NCBI GenBank assembly: GCA_002452635.1
Contig: DKEU01000280.1
Coordinates: 1-19,146 of the forward strand
Reading direction: 5' to 3'
DNA from: Desulfovibrionaceae bacterium UBA6814
GTDB lineage: Bacteria; Desulfobacterota; Desulfovibrionia; Desulfovibrionales; Desulfovibrionaceae
DNA length: 19,146 nucleotides
Shown here: in pieces, positions 1 to 7,354 of the stretch
How the letters are laid out: each line of letters begins with the position of its first letter
Numbering within the stretch: the stretch's first letter is position 1
Program-made: the position numbers and the translations under genes
Notes under the pieces: model-generated
Told to the model about the DNA's origin: nothing
Seen by the model: only the letters and a program-made list of their open reading frames with translations
Database searches by the model: none

Positions 1-1267
1 CGTTGAGCCGCTCGATGACGGTCTTGTCCAGTTCGGTTTCCGCGCCCTGGGTGGTGAGATCGATGCGCTTGCCCAGCTCGCCCGAGAGGTCCCGGACCAG
101 GCGGCGGAACTTGCTGAAGGTGGTGCCGATGGGCAGCATGCGCACCGACAGGGTGGAGTCGCGCAGCTCGTCCGAGAGCCGCTCCAGCTCCTCGGACAGG
201 GCGTTGAGGGTGGGGTCGGCGCGCTCCCCGGCCACCTGGGAGATGCGGGCCTGGACAATGACCAGCTCGCCCACCAGGTCCACCAGGGCGTCGAGCTTGT
301 CCGCGGCCACCCGGATGCTGGAGGCCGACGCCTCCTTCTCCCGGTCGCCGCGGATCTTGCGCACCGCGGCCTGCTCGGCCAGGGCCGACTGCACCGCATC
401 CGGGGTCACCGCGCCGGAATCGGCCAGGATGTCGCCCAGCCGTTTCTGGCCGGCCAGGGTGGCGCGCAGGGTGTCGGGGGTCAGGTCGCCGCGCTCGATG
501 AGGATCTCGCCCAGCCGCTTGTAGGCCGCGTCGTCGTCCAGGGCGCCCAGGGAGTCGATGACCTGGACCGAGAGCTCGCAGTCGTCCTCCACGAAGATGA
601 ACACGTCGCGGATGGCGTTCTCGCCCTTGTCCGTGCACAGGATGCAGTCGAAAAAGACGTACACCCCCTCGGGCTCGATCTCCTCCAGGGGCGGGATGGC
701 CTCCAGGTGGGCCACGGCCTGGAAGGTGCCCAGGCCGGACAGCTCCTCCAGCAGGGACAGGGGGTTGTTGCCGGTGAGCAGCATGTGCTTGGCGGGCTTG
801 AAGCGCACCCGGTAGGTGGCCAGGTCGCTGGCCGAGGGCTCCTCGTCCCCAGGGACCGCCGCCGCGGCGCCGGCATCGGCCGCGGCCGGCAGGAAGGCGC
901 GCAGGCCGGCGATGATGGGGCCGGCCGCGGCGGTGTCCGCGGCGGTCTTGTCGCGGGCCGCGTCCAACAGGCGCAGGATGTGGTCCCGGGCCTTGAGGGT
1001 CAGGTCCAGGAGCTCCCGGGTGACCTTGATCTCGTTGTTGCGCACCCGGTCGAAGACCGTCTCCACGTCGTGGGTAAAGGAGGAGATGTCGTCGAACCCG
1101 AACATGGCCCCCGAGCCCTTGATGGTGTGCATGGCCCGGAAGACCCGGTTGACCAGCTCCGCATCGTCGGGGGACTCCTCCAGTTCGAGCAGCGCGCTCT
1201 CCAGCTCGGCGCTGAGATCGTAGGCCTCTTCCAGAAAGGCTTGGCGATTGACATCGTCCTGGGACAT
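1..1267 (-). CDS. cheA: CheA-type chemotaxis histidine kinase, N-terminal part (3' end outside window)
   Basis: Open frame of 422 codons from the ATG at 1267 to the window edge, with an AGGAG-type ribosome site just upstream. Residues 1-105 form an Hpt (P1) domain with the phospho-accepting motif around His47 (AMHTIKGSGAMF). Residues 151-240 resemble the P2-like region seen in many alternative CheA proteins (GNNPL, then IRDVFIFVEDDCEL). Residues 252-300 carry two tandem LGxIL-type repeats resembling GspE/MshE N-terminal modules. From about 315 the dimerisation (P3) region begins (KLDALVDLVGELVIVQARI), followed by the start of the kinase core (DSTLSVRMLPI). The ATPase and CheW-like domains lie beyond the edge. 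CheA transfers phosphate from His47 to CheY. It is the last gene seen in the MCP-like, STAS, CheY, CheA operon; cheY ends 39 bp upstream. The family call is secure. The pathway output (motility or other) cannot be told from this window. Confidence 0.95.
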   Translation of the reverse strand, partial: MSQDDVNRQAFLEEAYDLSAELESALLELEESPDDAELVNRVFRAMHTIKGSGAMFGFDDISSFTHDVETVFDRVRNNEIKVTRELLDLTLKARDHILRLLDAARDKTAADTAAAGPIIAGLRAFLPAAADAGAAAAVPGDEEPSASDLATYRVRFKPAKHMLLTGNNPLSLLEELSGLGTFQAVAHLEAIPPLEEIEPEGVYVFFDCILCTDKGENAIRDVFIFVEDDCELSVQVIDSLGALDDDAAYKRLGEILIERGDLTPDTLRATLAGQKRLGDILADSGAVTPDAVQSALAEQAAVRKIRGDREKEASASSIRVAADKLDALVDLVGELVIVQARISQVAGERADPTLNALSEELERLSDELRDSTLSVRMLPIGTTFSKFRRLVRDLSGELGKRIDLTTQGAETELDKTVIERLN

Positions 1268-1306
1268 GTAGCTCTCCTCGCCGGCCGGAAGCGAAACTCG
1301 GCCGGG

Positions 1307-1669
1307 TTAGCGCAGCACCTTCTGAACCACGGCCAGGAGTTGTTCCGGCTTGAACGGCTTGACTATCCAGCCCGTGGCCCCGGCTTCCTTGCCTTCCTGC
1401 TTCTTGCCCGCCTGGGACTCGGTGGTGAGCATGATGATGGGGATGAATTTGCACGCGGCATTGGCCCGGAGGTTCTTGATCAAGGTGATGCCGTCCATGT
1501 TGGGCATGTTCAGGTCGGTGATCACCATGTCCACCGGGCCCGAGAGCTTGGCCAGCGCATCCTTGCCGTCCGAGGCCTCGACCACGTCGTAGCCGGCGTT
1601 CTTCAGGGTGAAGCTGACCATCTGACGCACGCTGGCCGAGTCGTCCACAGTCATGATTCTCTTGCCCAT
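1307..1669 (-). CDS. cheY: CheY-like single-domain response regulator
   Basis: A 120-residue stand-alone receiver domain with no output domain. The acidic pair is D9/D10, the phosphorylation site is D52 in ITDLNMPNMDG, the switch Thr is T82 in MLTTES, and the conserved Lys is K104 in VKPF. All catalytic residues of an active CheY are present. The start codon directly abuts the TAG of the upstream STAS gene (0 bp gap), so translational coupling is likely, and an AGGGG-type ribosome site lies inside the end of that gene. CheA follows 39 bp downstream, so CheA-P is the expected phosphodonor. Its target could be the flagellar switch or another effector; a divergent CheY in an alternative chemosensory system need not act on FliM. 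Confidence 0.95.
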   Translation of the reverse strand: MGKRIMTVDDSASVRQMVSFTLKNAGYDVVEASDGKDALAKLSGPVDMVITDLNMPNMDGITLIKNLRANAACKFIPIIMLTTESQAGKKQEGKEAGATGWIVKPFKPEQLLAVVQKVLR

Positions 1670-1996
1670 CTACTTTCCCCTCTTCCAGAAAAGGTAATCT
1701 GAGACCCCGATCAGAAACCCCGCCTGTTCAGCCGCGTCCACCACGGGAGGCGGCACTGCGCCGGCGCACTCCAGGGCCTTGCCCTGCTGCGCCAGGCTGA
1801 GGTGGGCCGCCCGCAGGAGCTGCAGGAAGGTGAGGTCCACCCGCTCCACGCCGGCCAGGTCCACGGCCAGGTCCTGGCAGGCGGCCAACGCCTGGGCCAG
1901 GGATTCCTTCAAGGCCGCGGCCTCGGCCACGGTGAAATCGCCGGACAGGACCAGGACCCCTTTGCCGTTCTCCTGCCGCAGCTCGCACATTCCCAT
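1670..1996 (-). CDS. STAS-domain protein
   Basis: A 108-residue protein that is essentially one STAS domain (the SpoIIAA/MlaB-like fold). It has the N-terminal strand GKGVLVLSGDFTVAEA and the core motif VDLAGVERVDLTFLQLL. In SpoIIAA-type anti-anti-sigma factors the core reads DSSGL, with phosphorylation on the second Ser. Here the aligned residue is Thr56 after D54-L55, and the Gly is replaced by Phe, so switch-type phosphorylation is uncertain. The ATG at 1996 has AGGGGG 5 bp upstream. The gene begins 9 bp after the MCP-like gene and runs straight into cheY, which places it in the chemosensory signalling chain. Small STAS proteins next to cheY/cheA are known, but their role is poorly defined. 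I assign a fold, not a biochemical function. Confidence 0.85.
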   Translation of the reverse strand: MGMCELRQENGKGVLVLSGDFTVAEAAALKESLAQALAACQDLAVDLAGVERVDLTFLQLLRAAHLSLAQQGKALECAGAVPPPVVDAAEQAGFLIGVSDYLFWKRGK

Positions 1997-2005
1997 GGCA
2001 GCCCC

Positions 2006-3883
2006 CTAGAACAACTCGATGTTGTCGTCGTCGCCGAACATCTCCACCTCTCCCTCGGCCGCGTCGTGCACCGGGCCGCCGCCCTCGCCGAAGGCCGACT
2101 CGTGCACCAGCCGCTCCACTTCCATGGTGTAGCGGGAGAGCAACTCCTTGAGCCGTTCCGGCCGCCTGCTGTCGTCGGCCAGGGGCACGGCCCGCCGGGC
2201 CTCGCCGGAAATCTCCGCCATGTCGACGCGGGCCGAGGCCAGCTCCGCGCAGATCTCCCGGTCCAGGACGGCCCGGCCGGCGGTCTCCCGCAGGGCGTCG
2301 TGCAGTCCGCCGCTCTCGGTGCGCAAGGCGTCGAGATTCCGCAGGAAGGTGGAGTTCACCTGGCGCAGGGTATGCATCAGGCTCTCCTGGCGCACGGCCA
2401 TCTGCTCCAGCCGGGAGGTGTCCAGGTAGTCGGCCGCGTTGCGCTCCAGCCCGGTGGAGGCCTCGGAGATCTCGGTCAGGCTGCGGGACACGTCGCCGGT
2501 CATGTCCCGGGCCTCCACCGAGAGCTTCTGGATGGCCTGGGCCAGAACGCCCAGGGCGCGGCCCTCGTCCCCGGTGCGGGCGGCCTTCACCGCGGCGTTC
2601 AGGGCGATGAGCTCGATCTCCGAGCCCACCTCCTCGATGTCCTCCACGAAGCCCACCATGTCGGACACGGTGCCGGCCACATCGGACATGACCCGGCCGA
2701 TCTTCTCGGCCTGCACCGCGAACTGGCGCATGGCGGCGATGACCGACAGGGACCCGTGTTCGATGCGGTCCAGCACGCTGCCCTCGCCGCCGGAATCGGA
2801 AGCGGCCAGCCCCTCGGCGTCCTGGCTCATGCTGGCCACGGACCGGGCCACCTCCCCCAGGTGGAGGCGCAGGTTCTCCAGGGCCGAGGAAAAGCGCTCT
2901 TCCGCGTTGGCCAACTGGGACTCCTGGAGCTTGGCCACGTCCGCTATCCAGCCCACCAGGTCCCGGATTTCCGGGTCCGCGTCCACGTCCAGCCCCTCCG
3001 GCTCCTCTGCGTCCCCGTCCCGGCCTGCGGCGTTCCGCGCGCAGCCGTCGGCCGCGGCGCCGCCCCGCTGCTGGATCATGCCCAGCATGTCGCCCAGGGC
3101 CTCTTCCACGTGCTCCACCTGCTGGCGCACGATGTCGTGGAACTGGAGCGAGGCCACCACCTCGGAAATGCCCGCGGCGATGGCGCCGGAGCGCTCGGCC
3201 AGGGCGACGGAGAGCTCGCGGGAGGAGTCGGCCAGGCCGGTGAGCCCGTCCAGGCTGGTGCGCAGTTCGGTGATGATGCGGGAGGAACAGGCGTCCTGGG
3301 CGTCTATCATGTTCCGGGTCTGGCCATGGGCGTCGCTGATCATGGTGGACAGGGACTTGCTCTTGTCCAGGACCTGGGAGGAATTGCTCACGATCTTGCC
3401 GGCCAGCTTCTCCACGTCGTCGGCCAGGGTGGTGAAGCCCAGTCCCTTGTCGCCCAGGCGGGCGCTTTCGATGCGGGTGGAGATGCCGAGCATCTGGAGG
3501 CTGCGCACCACGCGGCCGAAACCGGCCACCCCGGCGGACAGGGCCTCGATCACCCGCAGCACCCGCTCCAGCTCGGCCAGGCTCTGCTCGCCCCCGGAAA
3601 TGTCGCAGACCCCGGTCATCTCCTCGAGTTCGGCGGCCAGTTCCTGGGCCCCCCGGCCCACGTCCTCGCCCGCGGCCAGTTCCGCCAGGGCATGGGCCTG
3701 GCGGGACAGGGACTGGGAGGCTCCGGAGAATTCCATGAGCTGTCGCCCCAGGTCCAGGAACTCCTCCTCGCGATCGGCCAGCAGCCGGGTCAGCCGGGAG
3801 GCCAGTTCCCGCATGGCGCGGCAGTACCAGCCAAGGCCTAGGCCCGGCTGACGGGGCGGGACTCGGGCGTCTTCCTCTGCCAT
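2006..3883 (-). CDS. Soluble MCP-like chemoreceptor with two hairpin modules and a CheZ-like motif
   Basis: A 625-residue protein, almost wholly alpha-helical and rich in coiled coil, with no membrane segment, signal peptide or recognisable ligand-binding domain. It should be cytoplasmic. Two regions resemble the MCP signalling tip. The first (residues 128-163) is degenerate (LGISTRIESARLGDKGLGF). The second (423-456) is close to canonical (IALNAAVKAARTGDEGRA). Between them is LQFHDIVRQQVEHV (246-259), then a variable acidic linker (about 275-305). The tail ends in an acidic-hydrophobic stretch (FGDDDNIELF). Start choice: the ATG at 3883 has AGGAG 5 bp upstream; an in-frame TTG at 3946 has no ribosome site and sits beside a promoter-like -10. 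First gene of the operon with STAS, cheY and cheA, so it probably organises or tunes that CheA. Automatic annotation would call it methyl-accepting chemotaxis protein; I see no clear methylation sites. Confidence 0.85.
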   Translation of the reverse strand: MAEEDARVPPRQPGLGLGWYCRAMRELASRLTRLLADREEEFLDLGRQLMEFSGASQSLSRQAHALAELAAGEDVGRGAQELAAELEEMTGVCDISGGEQSLAELERVLRVIEALSAGVAGFGRVVRSLQMLGISTRIESARLGDKGLGFTTLADDVEKLAGKIVSNSSQVLDKSKSLSTMISDAHGQTRNMIDAQDACSSRIITELRTSLDGLTGLADSSRELSVALAERSGAIAAGISEVVASLQFHDIVRQQVEHVEEALGDMLGMIQQRGGAAADGCARNAAGRDGDAEEPEGLDVDADPEIRDLVGWIADVAKLQESQLANAEERFSSALENLRLHLGEVARSVASMSQDAEGLAASDSGGEGSVLDRIEHGSLSVIAAMRQFAVQAEKIGRVMSDVAGTVSDMVGFVEDIEEVGSEIELIALNAAVKAARTGDEGRALGVLAQAIQKLSVEARDMTGDVSRSLTEISEASTGLERNAADYLDTSRLEQMAVRQESLMHTLRQVNSTFLRNLDALRTESGGLHDALRETAGRAVLDREICAELASARVDMAEISGEARRAVPLADDSRRPERLKELLSRYTMEVERLVHESAFGEGGGPVHDAAEGEVEMFGDDDNIELF

Positions 3884-3934
3884 GCCGACTCCTGTCTCTG
3901 CGAATAAAATCAAACTGAACAAATATTCAGGATG

Positions 3935-3963
3935 TATATAGGACAAATCCCAGCCTGAAGCAA
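3935..3963 (-). promoter_or_regulatory. Candidate sigma70-type promoter of the chemosensory operon
   Basis: On the minus strand TTGCTT (3958-3963) and TATATA (3935-3940) are separated by 17 bp, placing the start of transcription near 3928, about 45 bp before the ATG at 3883. The -10 matches four of six consensus bases and the -35 three. It lies in an AT-rich patch of the divergent mcp-infA spacer. Confidence 0.4.
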
Positions 3964-4065
3964 GTCCTCACGCACTATGTTCGATGAATACATCAAAATA
4001 CCCTGGCAATCCGTTCAACTGGTGTGTCGGTTCAGGCAAGAACGCCGCCCAGCCTCAAATTCCTG

Positions 4066-4094
4066 TTGCTTGCCGGCGGGAAAAGACGTACTAG
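4066..4094 (+). promoter_or_regulatory. Weak candidate promoter of infA
   Basis: TTGCTT (4066-4071), a 17-bp spacer and TACTAG (4089-4094) would start transcription near 4101, about 54 bp before infA. Both boxes match only three of six consensus bases. The rest of the divergent spacer (3964-4154) shows no gene or repeat. Confidence 0.25.
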
Positions 4095-4154
4095 GGGCGG
4101 GCACAAGACGGTGGTGTCCAACACCCGGCCGCCCTTCCCAGGAGTAGATGTCCG

Positions 4155-4373
4155 ATGCCCAAGGAAGAAGCCATTGAGGTTGACGGGATCGTCCAGGAAG
4201 CCCTGCCCAACGCCATGTTCCGGGTCGAGCTGGAGAACGGCCACGAGGTCCTGGCGCACATCTCCGGCAAGATGCGCAAGTACTACATCCGCATCCTTCC
4301 CGGGGACAAGGTCAAGGTGGAGCTCTCTCCCTACGACCTCAGCCGGGGCCGCATCACCTACCGCATGAAGTAG
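4155..4373 (+). CDS. infA: Translation initiation factor IF-1
   Basis: A 72-residue S1/OB-fold protein of full IF-1 length. It carries the family signature strings MFRVELENGHEVLAHISGKM, YIRILPGDKV and VELSPYDLSRGRI. IF-1 binds the 30S A site and, with IF-2 and IF-3, governs initiator tRNA selection. The ATG at 4155 has AGGAG at 4140-4144 (10 bp spacing); a nearer ATG at 4148 is out of frame. The gene stands alone, divergent from the chemosensory operon and convergent with the aminopeptidase gene (28 bp between the stops, with no clear terminator hairpin). Confidence 0.98.
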   Translation: MPKEEAIEVDGIVQEALPNAMFRVELENGHEVLAHISGKMRKYYIRILPGDKVKVELSPYDLSRGRITYRMK

Positions 4374-4401
4374 AGCCGCCACCCCGATCCTCCCGCCCGG
4401 G

Positions 4402-5649
4402 TCACAGGGCGAATTCCCCGTTTTCGTAGATGATCATGTCGCGCCCGCCGGCCAGCCGGGCGGTGACGGTCTTGGGCTCGGTATTCACCAGGTCCCAGTG
4501 CAGGGCCGAGGCGTTGAAGCCCAACTGCTCCCGCACTTCGGGCGTGAACTCCGCGGGGTCGCCGTCAAAGGTGGCGGCGTAGGACGACCCCAGGGCCAGG
4601 TGGCAGTTGCCGTACTCCCCGCCGAAATTCTCGTCGTACAGGGTCATGGCCATGAACCGGCCGATGCCCGAGAACCGCCGGTCGGTGAGGGAGAACTCCC
4701 CCACCCGGCACGCGCCCTCGTCCATGGCCAACTGCTCGGCCAGGAACCGGCCCCCGGTCTCGGCCTCGGCCCGCACCACCCGTCCCTTGCGGAACTCCAG
4801 CCGGGTCTTCTCCACCAGGTTGCCGCTGCGGTAGGACGGCAGGTCCGCGAAGTACACCCCTTCGGTGCCCCGCCAGTCCGGGGACAGGTACACCTCGAAG
4901 CTGGGGATGTTGTGCCCGGTGAGCCCCAGCCAGCGCCGCCGCTCGCCCGGGGCCAGGCGCAGGTCCATGGAGGCGGACTGCACGCGCAGCTCCCGCGGCT
5001 GCAGGGCCGAGAGCCAGCGCCGTATCTCCGTGATGTCCCGGAGGGCCAGCTTCCACTCCTGCACCGGGTCCGCGGTGTTCAGGCGGCAGGCCCGCACCAC
5101 CTGCTCCGCATATTCCTCCGGGCTCAACCCGGCGCTGCGGGCCAGTTCCGGGGTGGGGTACAGGCACAGGGTCCAGCCGTAGACCCCCTGCCGCTCCCGC
5201 TCGTCCAGGATGTCCCGCAGGTACCTGCGGGCGGTGGTGGCCATGCCGATGCGCTCGGGATCGGCGTCGGCCAGGTGGGTCAGGCTGTCCGGCGCCAGGA
5301 TGTGGATGGCGCCGTCCAGGTTCTCGTAGAGCTCCTTTTCCCCTGGGGGGCGGGCGGTGAGCTGCTTGACCGCGGAGCGCACATAGAAATCCCGCTCCAT
5401 GGCCGTGGTGAGGTTCATCCGCTGCACCGGGCAGTAATGCCTGTCCAGCAGGCGGGCGTACACCGCCTCGGCCAGGGGCAGGCCGGCCAGGTCGTAGCGC
5501 AGGAGCACCACGGCTCCGTTGCGCAGGTGCTCCCGCCGCGAGGCCTGCATGGCCCACAGCAACACGTCGGCATACGTCTCCAGGTAGTCGGCGCTTAACA
5601 TCGCGTCTTTCCAACTCCGGTCCAAAGGTGGCACAACATGGGCGAGCAT
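4402..5649 (-). CDS. M29-family metallo-aminopeptidase (AmpS/AmpT/PepS type)
   Basis: A 415-residue cytosolic protein that removes N-terminal residues from peptides using a two-metal site. The M29 metal ligands are recognisable: E252 (HNIPSFEVYLSP), E318 (CRVGEFSL), H350 (NCHLALGSSY), H384 and D386 (ALHWDLV), with the catalytic-site Tyr at Y357. Their spacing matches Thermus AmpT (E250, E316, H345, Y352, H376, D378 by recall), apart from a small insertion before H350. No signal peptide is seen. Start: the ATG at 5649 has AGGAGG upstream (11 bp spacing). The ATG at 5601 (MLSADYLETYADVLL) fits the usual family N-terminus better but has a weaker ribosome site, so the start is uncertain by 16 codons. 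Single gene, divergent from the lipoprotein gene. Confidence 0.9.
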   Translation of the reverse strand: MLAHVVPPLDRSWKDAMLSADYLETYADVLLWAMQASRREHLRNGAVVLLRYDLAGLPLAEAVYARLLDRHYCPVQRMNLTTAMERDFYVRSAVKQLTARPPGEKELYENLDGAIHILAPDSLTHLADADPERIGMATTARRYLRDILDERERQGVYGWTLCLYPTPELARSAGLSPEEYAEQVVRACRLNTADPVQEWKLALRDITEIRRWLSALQPRELRVQSASMDLRLAPGERRRWLGLTGHNIPSFEVYLSPDWRGTEGVYFADLPSYRSGNLVEKTRLEFRKGRVVRAEAETGGRFLAEQLAMDEGACRVGEFSLTDRRFSGIGRFMAMTLYDENFGGEYGNCHLALGSSYAATFDGDPAEFTPEVREQLGFNASALHWDLVNTEPKTVTARLAGGRDMIIYENGEFAL

Positions 5650-5693
5650 ACCCCATTTCCCCTCCTGCGCAACCCCCGGAACCGGCTTTGGCC

Positions 5694-5722
5694 TTGCAAG
5701 TTTTTCCGAAGCACAGTAAAGA
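5694..5722 (+). promoter_or_regulatory. Candidate promoter of the lipoprotein gene
   Basis: TTGCAA (5694-5699), a 17-bp spacer and TAAAGA (5717-5722) lie in the divergent spacer between the aminopeptidase and lipoprotein genes. Transcription would begin near 5729, giving a 75-nt leader. Confidence 0.35.
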
Positions 5723-5803
5723 TGGACACTCGAGTTCCACAGGGCGCGCGGGGACCAAGGAACGCGCCGTGCCAAAGAATCCAATTCTTCTCAGGAGGCC
5801 TGC

Positions 5804-6151
5804 ATGAAAAAGTTCATTCTGGTGGCCATGCTTCTCTTCGCCGCCCTGGCCGCGGCCTGCTCCGGACCCTACACCAACATGAAGACCAACCGGGAGAACA
5901 TGGTCCGGCTCAAGCCCGGCATGACCATGACCGACGTGGAAGAGGTCATGGGCAAGCCCGACTTCAAGGACGTGCTCTCCATGGACGGCGCCGAACGCAC
6001 CACCCTGTGGTATTTCACCAACGAGCTGGGCACCAAGGGATTCACCGCGGCGATGACCCGGGCCACCGTGACCCGGGAGGACTGCACTCCCCTGGTCTTC
6101 AAGGACAGCAAGCTCTTCATGTCCGGAAACTACGTGAAGAAGTACTACTAG
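5804..6151 (+). CDS. BamE/SmpA-like small outer-membrane lipoprotein
   Basis: 115 residues with a lipoprotein signal peptide (MKKFILVAMLLFAALAAAC). The lipidated Cys is C19 and Ser is at +2, which predicts sorting to the outer membrane rather than inner-membrane retention. The mature part has the SmpA/OmlA signature VRLKPGMTMTDVEEVMGKPD, followed by a strand-rich segment (ERTTLWYFTN, CTPLVFKDSKLFMSG). In E. coli BamE this fold belongs to the beta-barrel assembly complex. Many deltaproteobacterial paralogues have unknown partners, so calling this BamE itself would be too strong. AGGAGG 5 bp before the ATG fixes the start. Single gene, with a candidate promoter upstream and a strong hairpin downstream. 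Confidence 0.8.
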   Translation: MKKFILVAMLLFAALAAACSGPYTNMKTNRENMVRLKPGMTMTDVEEVMGKPDFKDVLSMDGAERTTLWYFTNELGTKGFTAAMTRATVTREDCTPLVFKDSKLFMSGNYVKKYY

Positions 6152-6175
6152 CCGGCCTCCTGATGCACGCCACAA

Positions 6176-6210
6176 GGGGGCGGCGGACCATGTCCGCCGC
6201 CCCCTCTGTT
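6176..6210 (+). terminator. Hairpin terminator after the lipoprotein gene, possibly bidirectional
   Basis: A perfect 13-bp stem (6176-6188 with 6192-6204) with a 3-nt CAT loop, followed by TCTGTT. It lies between convergent genes, 25 bp after the lipoprotein stop and 22 bp after the HD-GYP stop on the other strand, so it could serve both. The T tract is weak on both sides. Confidence 0.7.
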
Positions 6211-6226
6211 CGCCTGCCGTCCGGGG

Positions 6227-7318
6227 TCAGTCCTTCCAGCGCTCGCGGATGGCCATGATGGTGTCCAGTTCCGCGAAAAAGGCCGCCACGACCCGGGGGT
6301 CGAACTGGGTGCCCGCCCCCTGCCGGATGATGCCCCGGCACTTCTCCTCGGCAAAGGCCGGCTTGTAGGGGCGGTCGCTGGACAGGGCGTCGTACACGTC
6401 CACCACGGACACGATGCGGGCCTCCACGGGAATGTCCTCGCCCTTGAGGCCCAGGGGATAGCCGGTCCCGTCCCAGCGCTCGTGGTGGCAGAGGGCCAGG
6501 ACCCGGGCCAGGCCCAGCAGGTCGCCGCCGCCCGCTTCCCGGCACAGGGACGGGTGGGTGCAGGCCCGCGCGGCCTCCTCCTGGTCCCCCAGGGGGCCGA
6601 GGATCTCGCAGCCGTACTGGCAGTGCCGGCGCATGATCTCCCACTCGGCCTCGTCCAGCTTGCCGGGCTTGAGCAGCACGCTGTCCGGCACCCCGATCTT
6701 GCCCACGTCGTGCAGCGGCGCGCATTGGCGCATCATGTCGCACAGGGTCTCGTCCAGGCCCATGGCCCGGGCCAGCACCCCGCTGATCTCGCCCACCCGG
6801 ATCACGTGCCGGCCGGTCTCGTTGTCCTTGTACTCCGCGGCGCGGCTCAGGCGCTGCATGACCTGGCGGCGGGTGAGCTCCAGTTCGGCCGTGCGTTCGC
6901 TCACCAACTGCTCCAGGTTCTCCTGGTAAACGCGGTTCTCGCGGATCAGGCGGGCCCTCTCCAGAACCTTGCCCAGGGTGTGCTCCAGGATGTCCATGTT
7001 GTGCAGGGGCTTGGTGATGAAGTCCCAGGCCCCGGCCCGCATGGCCCGCAGGGCGTCGTCCACCACCCCCACCCCGGACAGGACCACCAGGGGGAGTTCG
7101 GGCGCCTCCTCCACCGCGTGGGCGATGAAGGAGTATCCGTCCATCACCGGCATGTTCAGATCCACCACCACCGCCTCCAGCCGGTCCAGGTTCCGGCGCA
7201 TGGCGCCCAGTCCCCTCTCCCCGTCGGCCGCCTCCAGGACATCGTAGTCCCGGTCTTCCAGAAAGGCGCACAGGGAACGGCGCAGGCTGGCCTCGTCGTC
7301 GATGATCAGGATGGCCAT
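6227..7318 (-). CDS. Response regulator with HD-GYP domain (RpfG type)
   Basis: 363 residues. The N-terminal receiver (about 1-120) has acidic pair D7/D8, phosphosite D53 (VVDLNMPVMDG), S81 and K103 (ITKPL). A coiled-coil linker (about 120-155) leads to an HD-GYP domain (about 155-345). Its metal and catalytic motifs are intact: HD at 203-204 (PLHDVGKIGVPD), HHERWDGTGYP at 278-288, and DVYDALSSDRPYKPA near 307-321. HD-GYP proteins of this type hydrolyse cyclic-di-GMP, so phosphorylation of D53 probably controls cyclic-di-GMP breakdown. The ATG at 7318 follows GGAGG by 4 bp; a GTG one codon earlier is too close to the ribosome site. The kinase gene ends only 36 bp upstream, so that kinase is the likely phosphodonor. 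Confidence 0.93.
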   Translation of the reverse strand: MAILIIDDEASLRRSLCAFLEDRDYDVLEAADGERGLGAMRRNLDRLEAVVVDLNMPVMDGYSFIAHAVEEAPELPLVVLSGVGVVDDALRAMRAGAWDFITKPLHNMDILEHTLGKVLERARLIRENRVYQENLEQLVSERTAELELTRRQVMQRLSRAAEYKDNETGRHVIRVGEISGVLARAMGLDETLCDMMRQCAPLHDVGKIGVPDSVLLKPGKLDEAEWEIMRRHCQYGCEILGPLGDQEEAARACTHPSLCREAGGGDLLGLARVLALCHHERWDGTGYPLGLKGEDIPVEARIVSVVDVYDALSSDRPYKPAFAEEKCRGIIRQGAGTQFDPRVVAAFFAELDTIMAIRERWKD

Positions 7319-7354
7319 CACTCCTCCATGCCCAGGATGCGCGCCCTGGTCGGG

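Noticed and set aside
2006..2023. C-terminal NIELF as a CheR/CheB-tethering pentapeptide (NWETF type)
   Set aside because: The aromatic residue at the second position is Ile, so the known aromatic pattern is not met; a CheY-binding tail fits better, though this is also unproven.
3884..3946. Extension of the MCP-like protein to a TTG at 3946
   Set aside because: No ribosome site there; the ATG at 3883 has AGGAG at ideal spacing and the extension overlaps promoter-like sequence.
7319..7321. GTG one codon before the HD-GYP regulator ATG
   Set aside because: It almost overlaps the GGAGGAG ribosome site; the ATG at 7318 has workable spacing.
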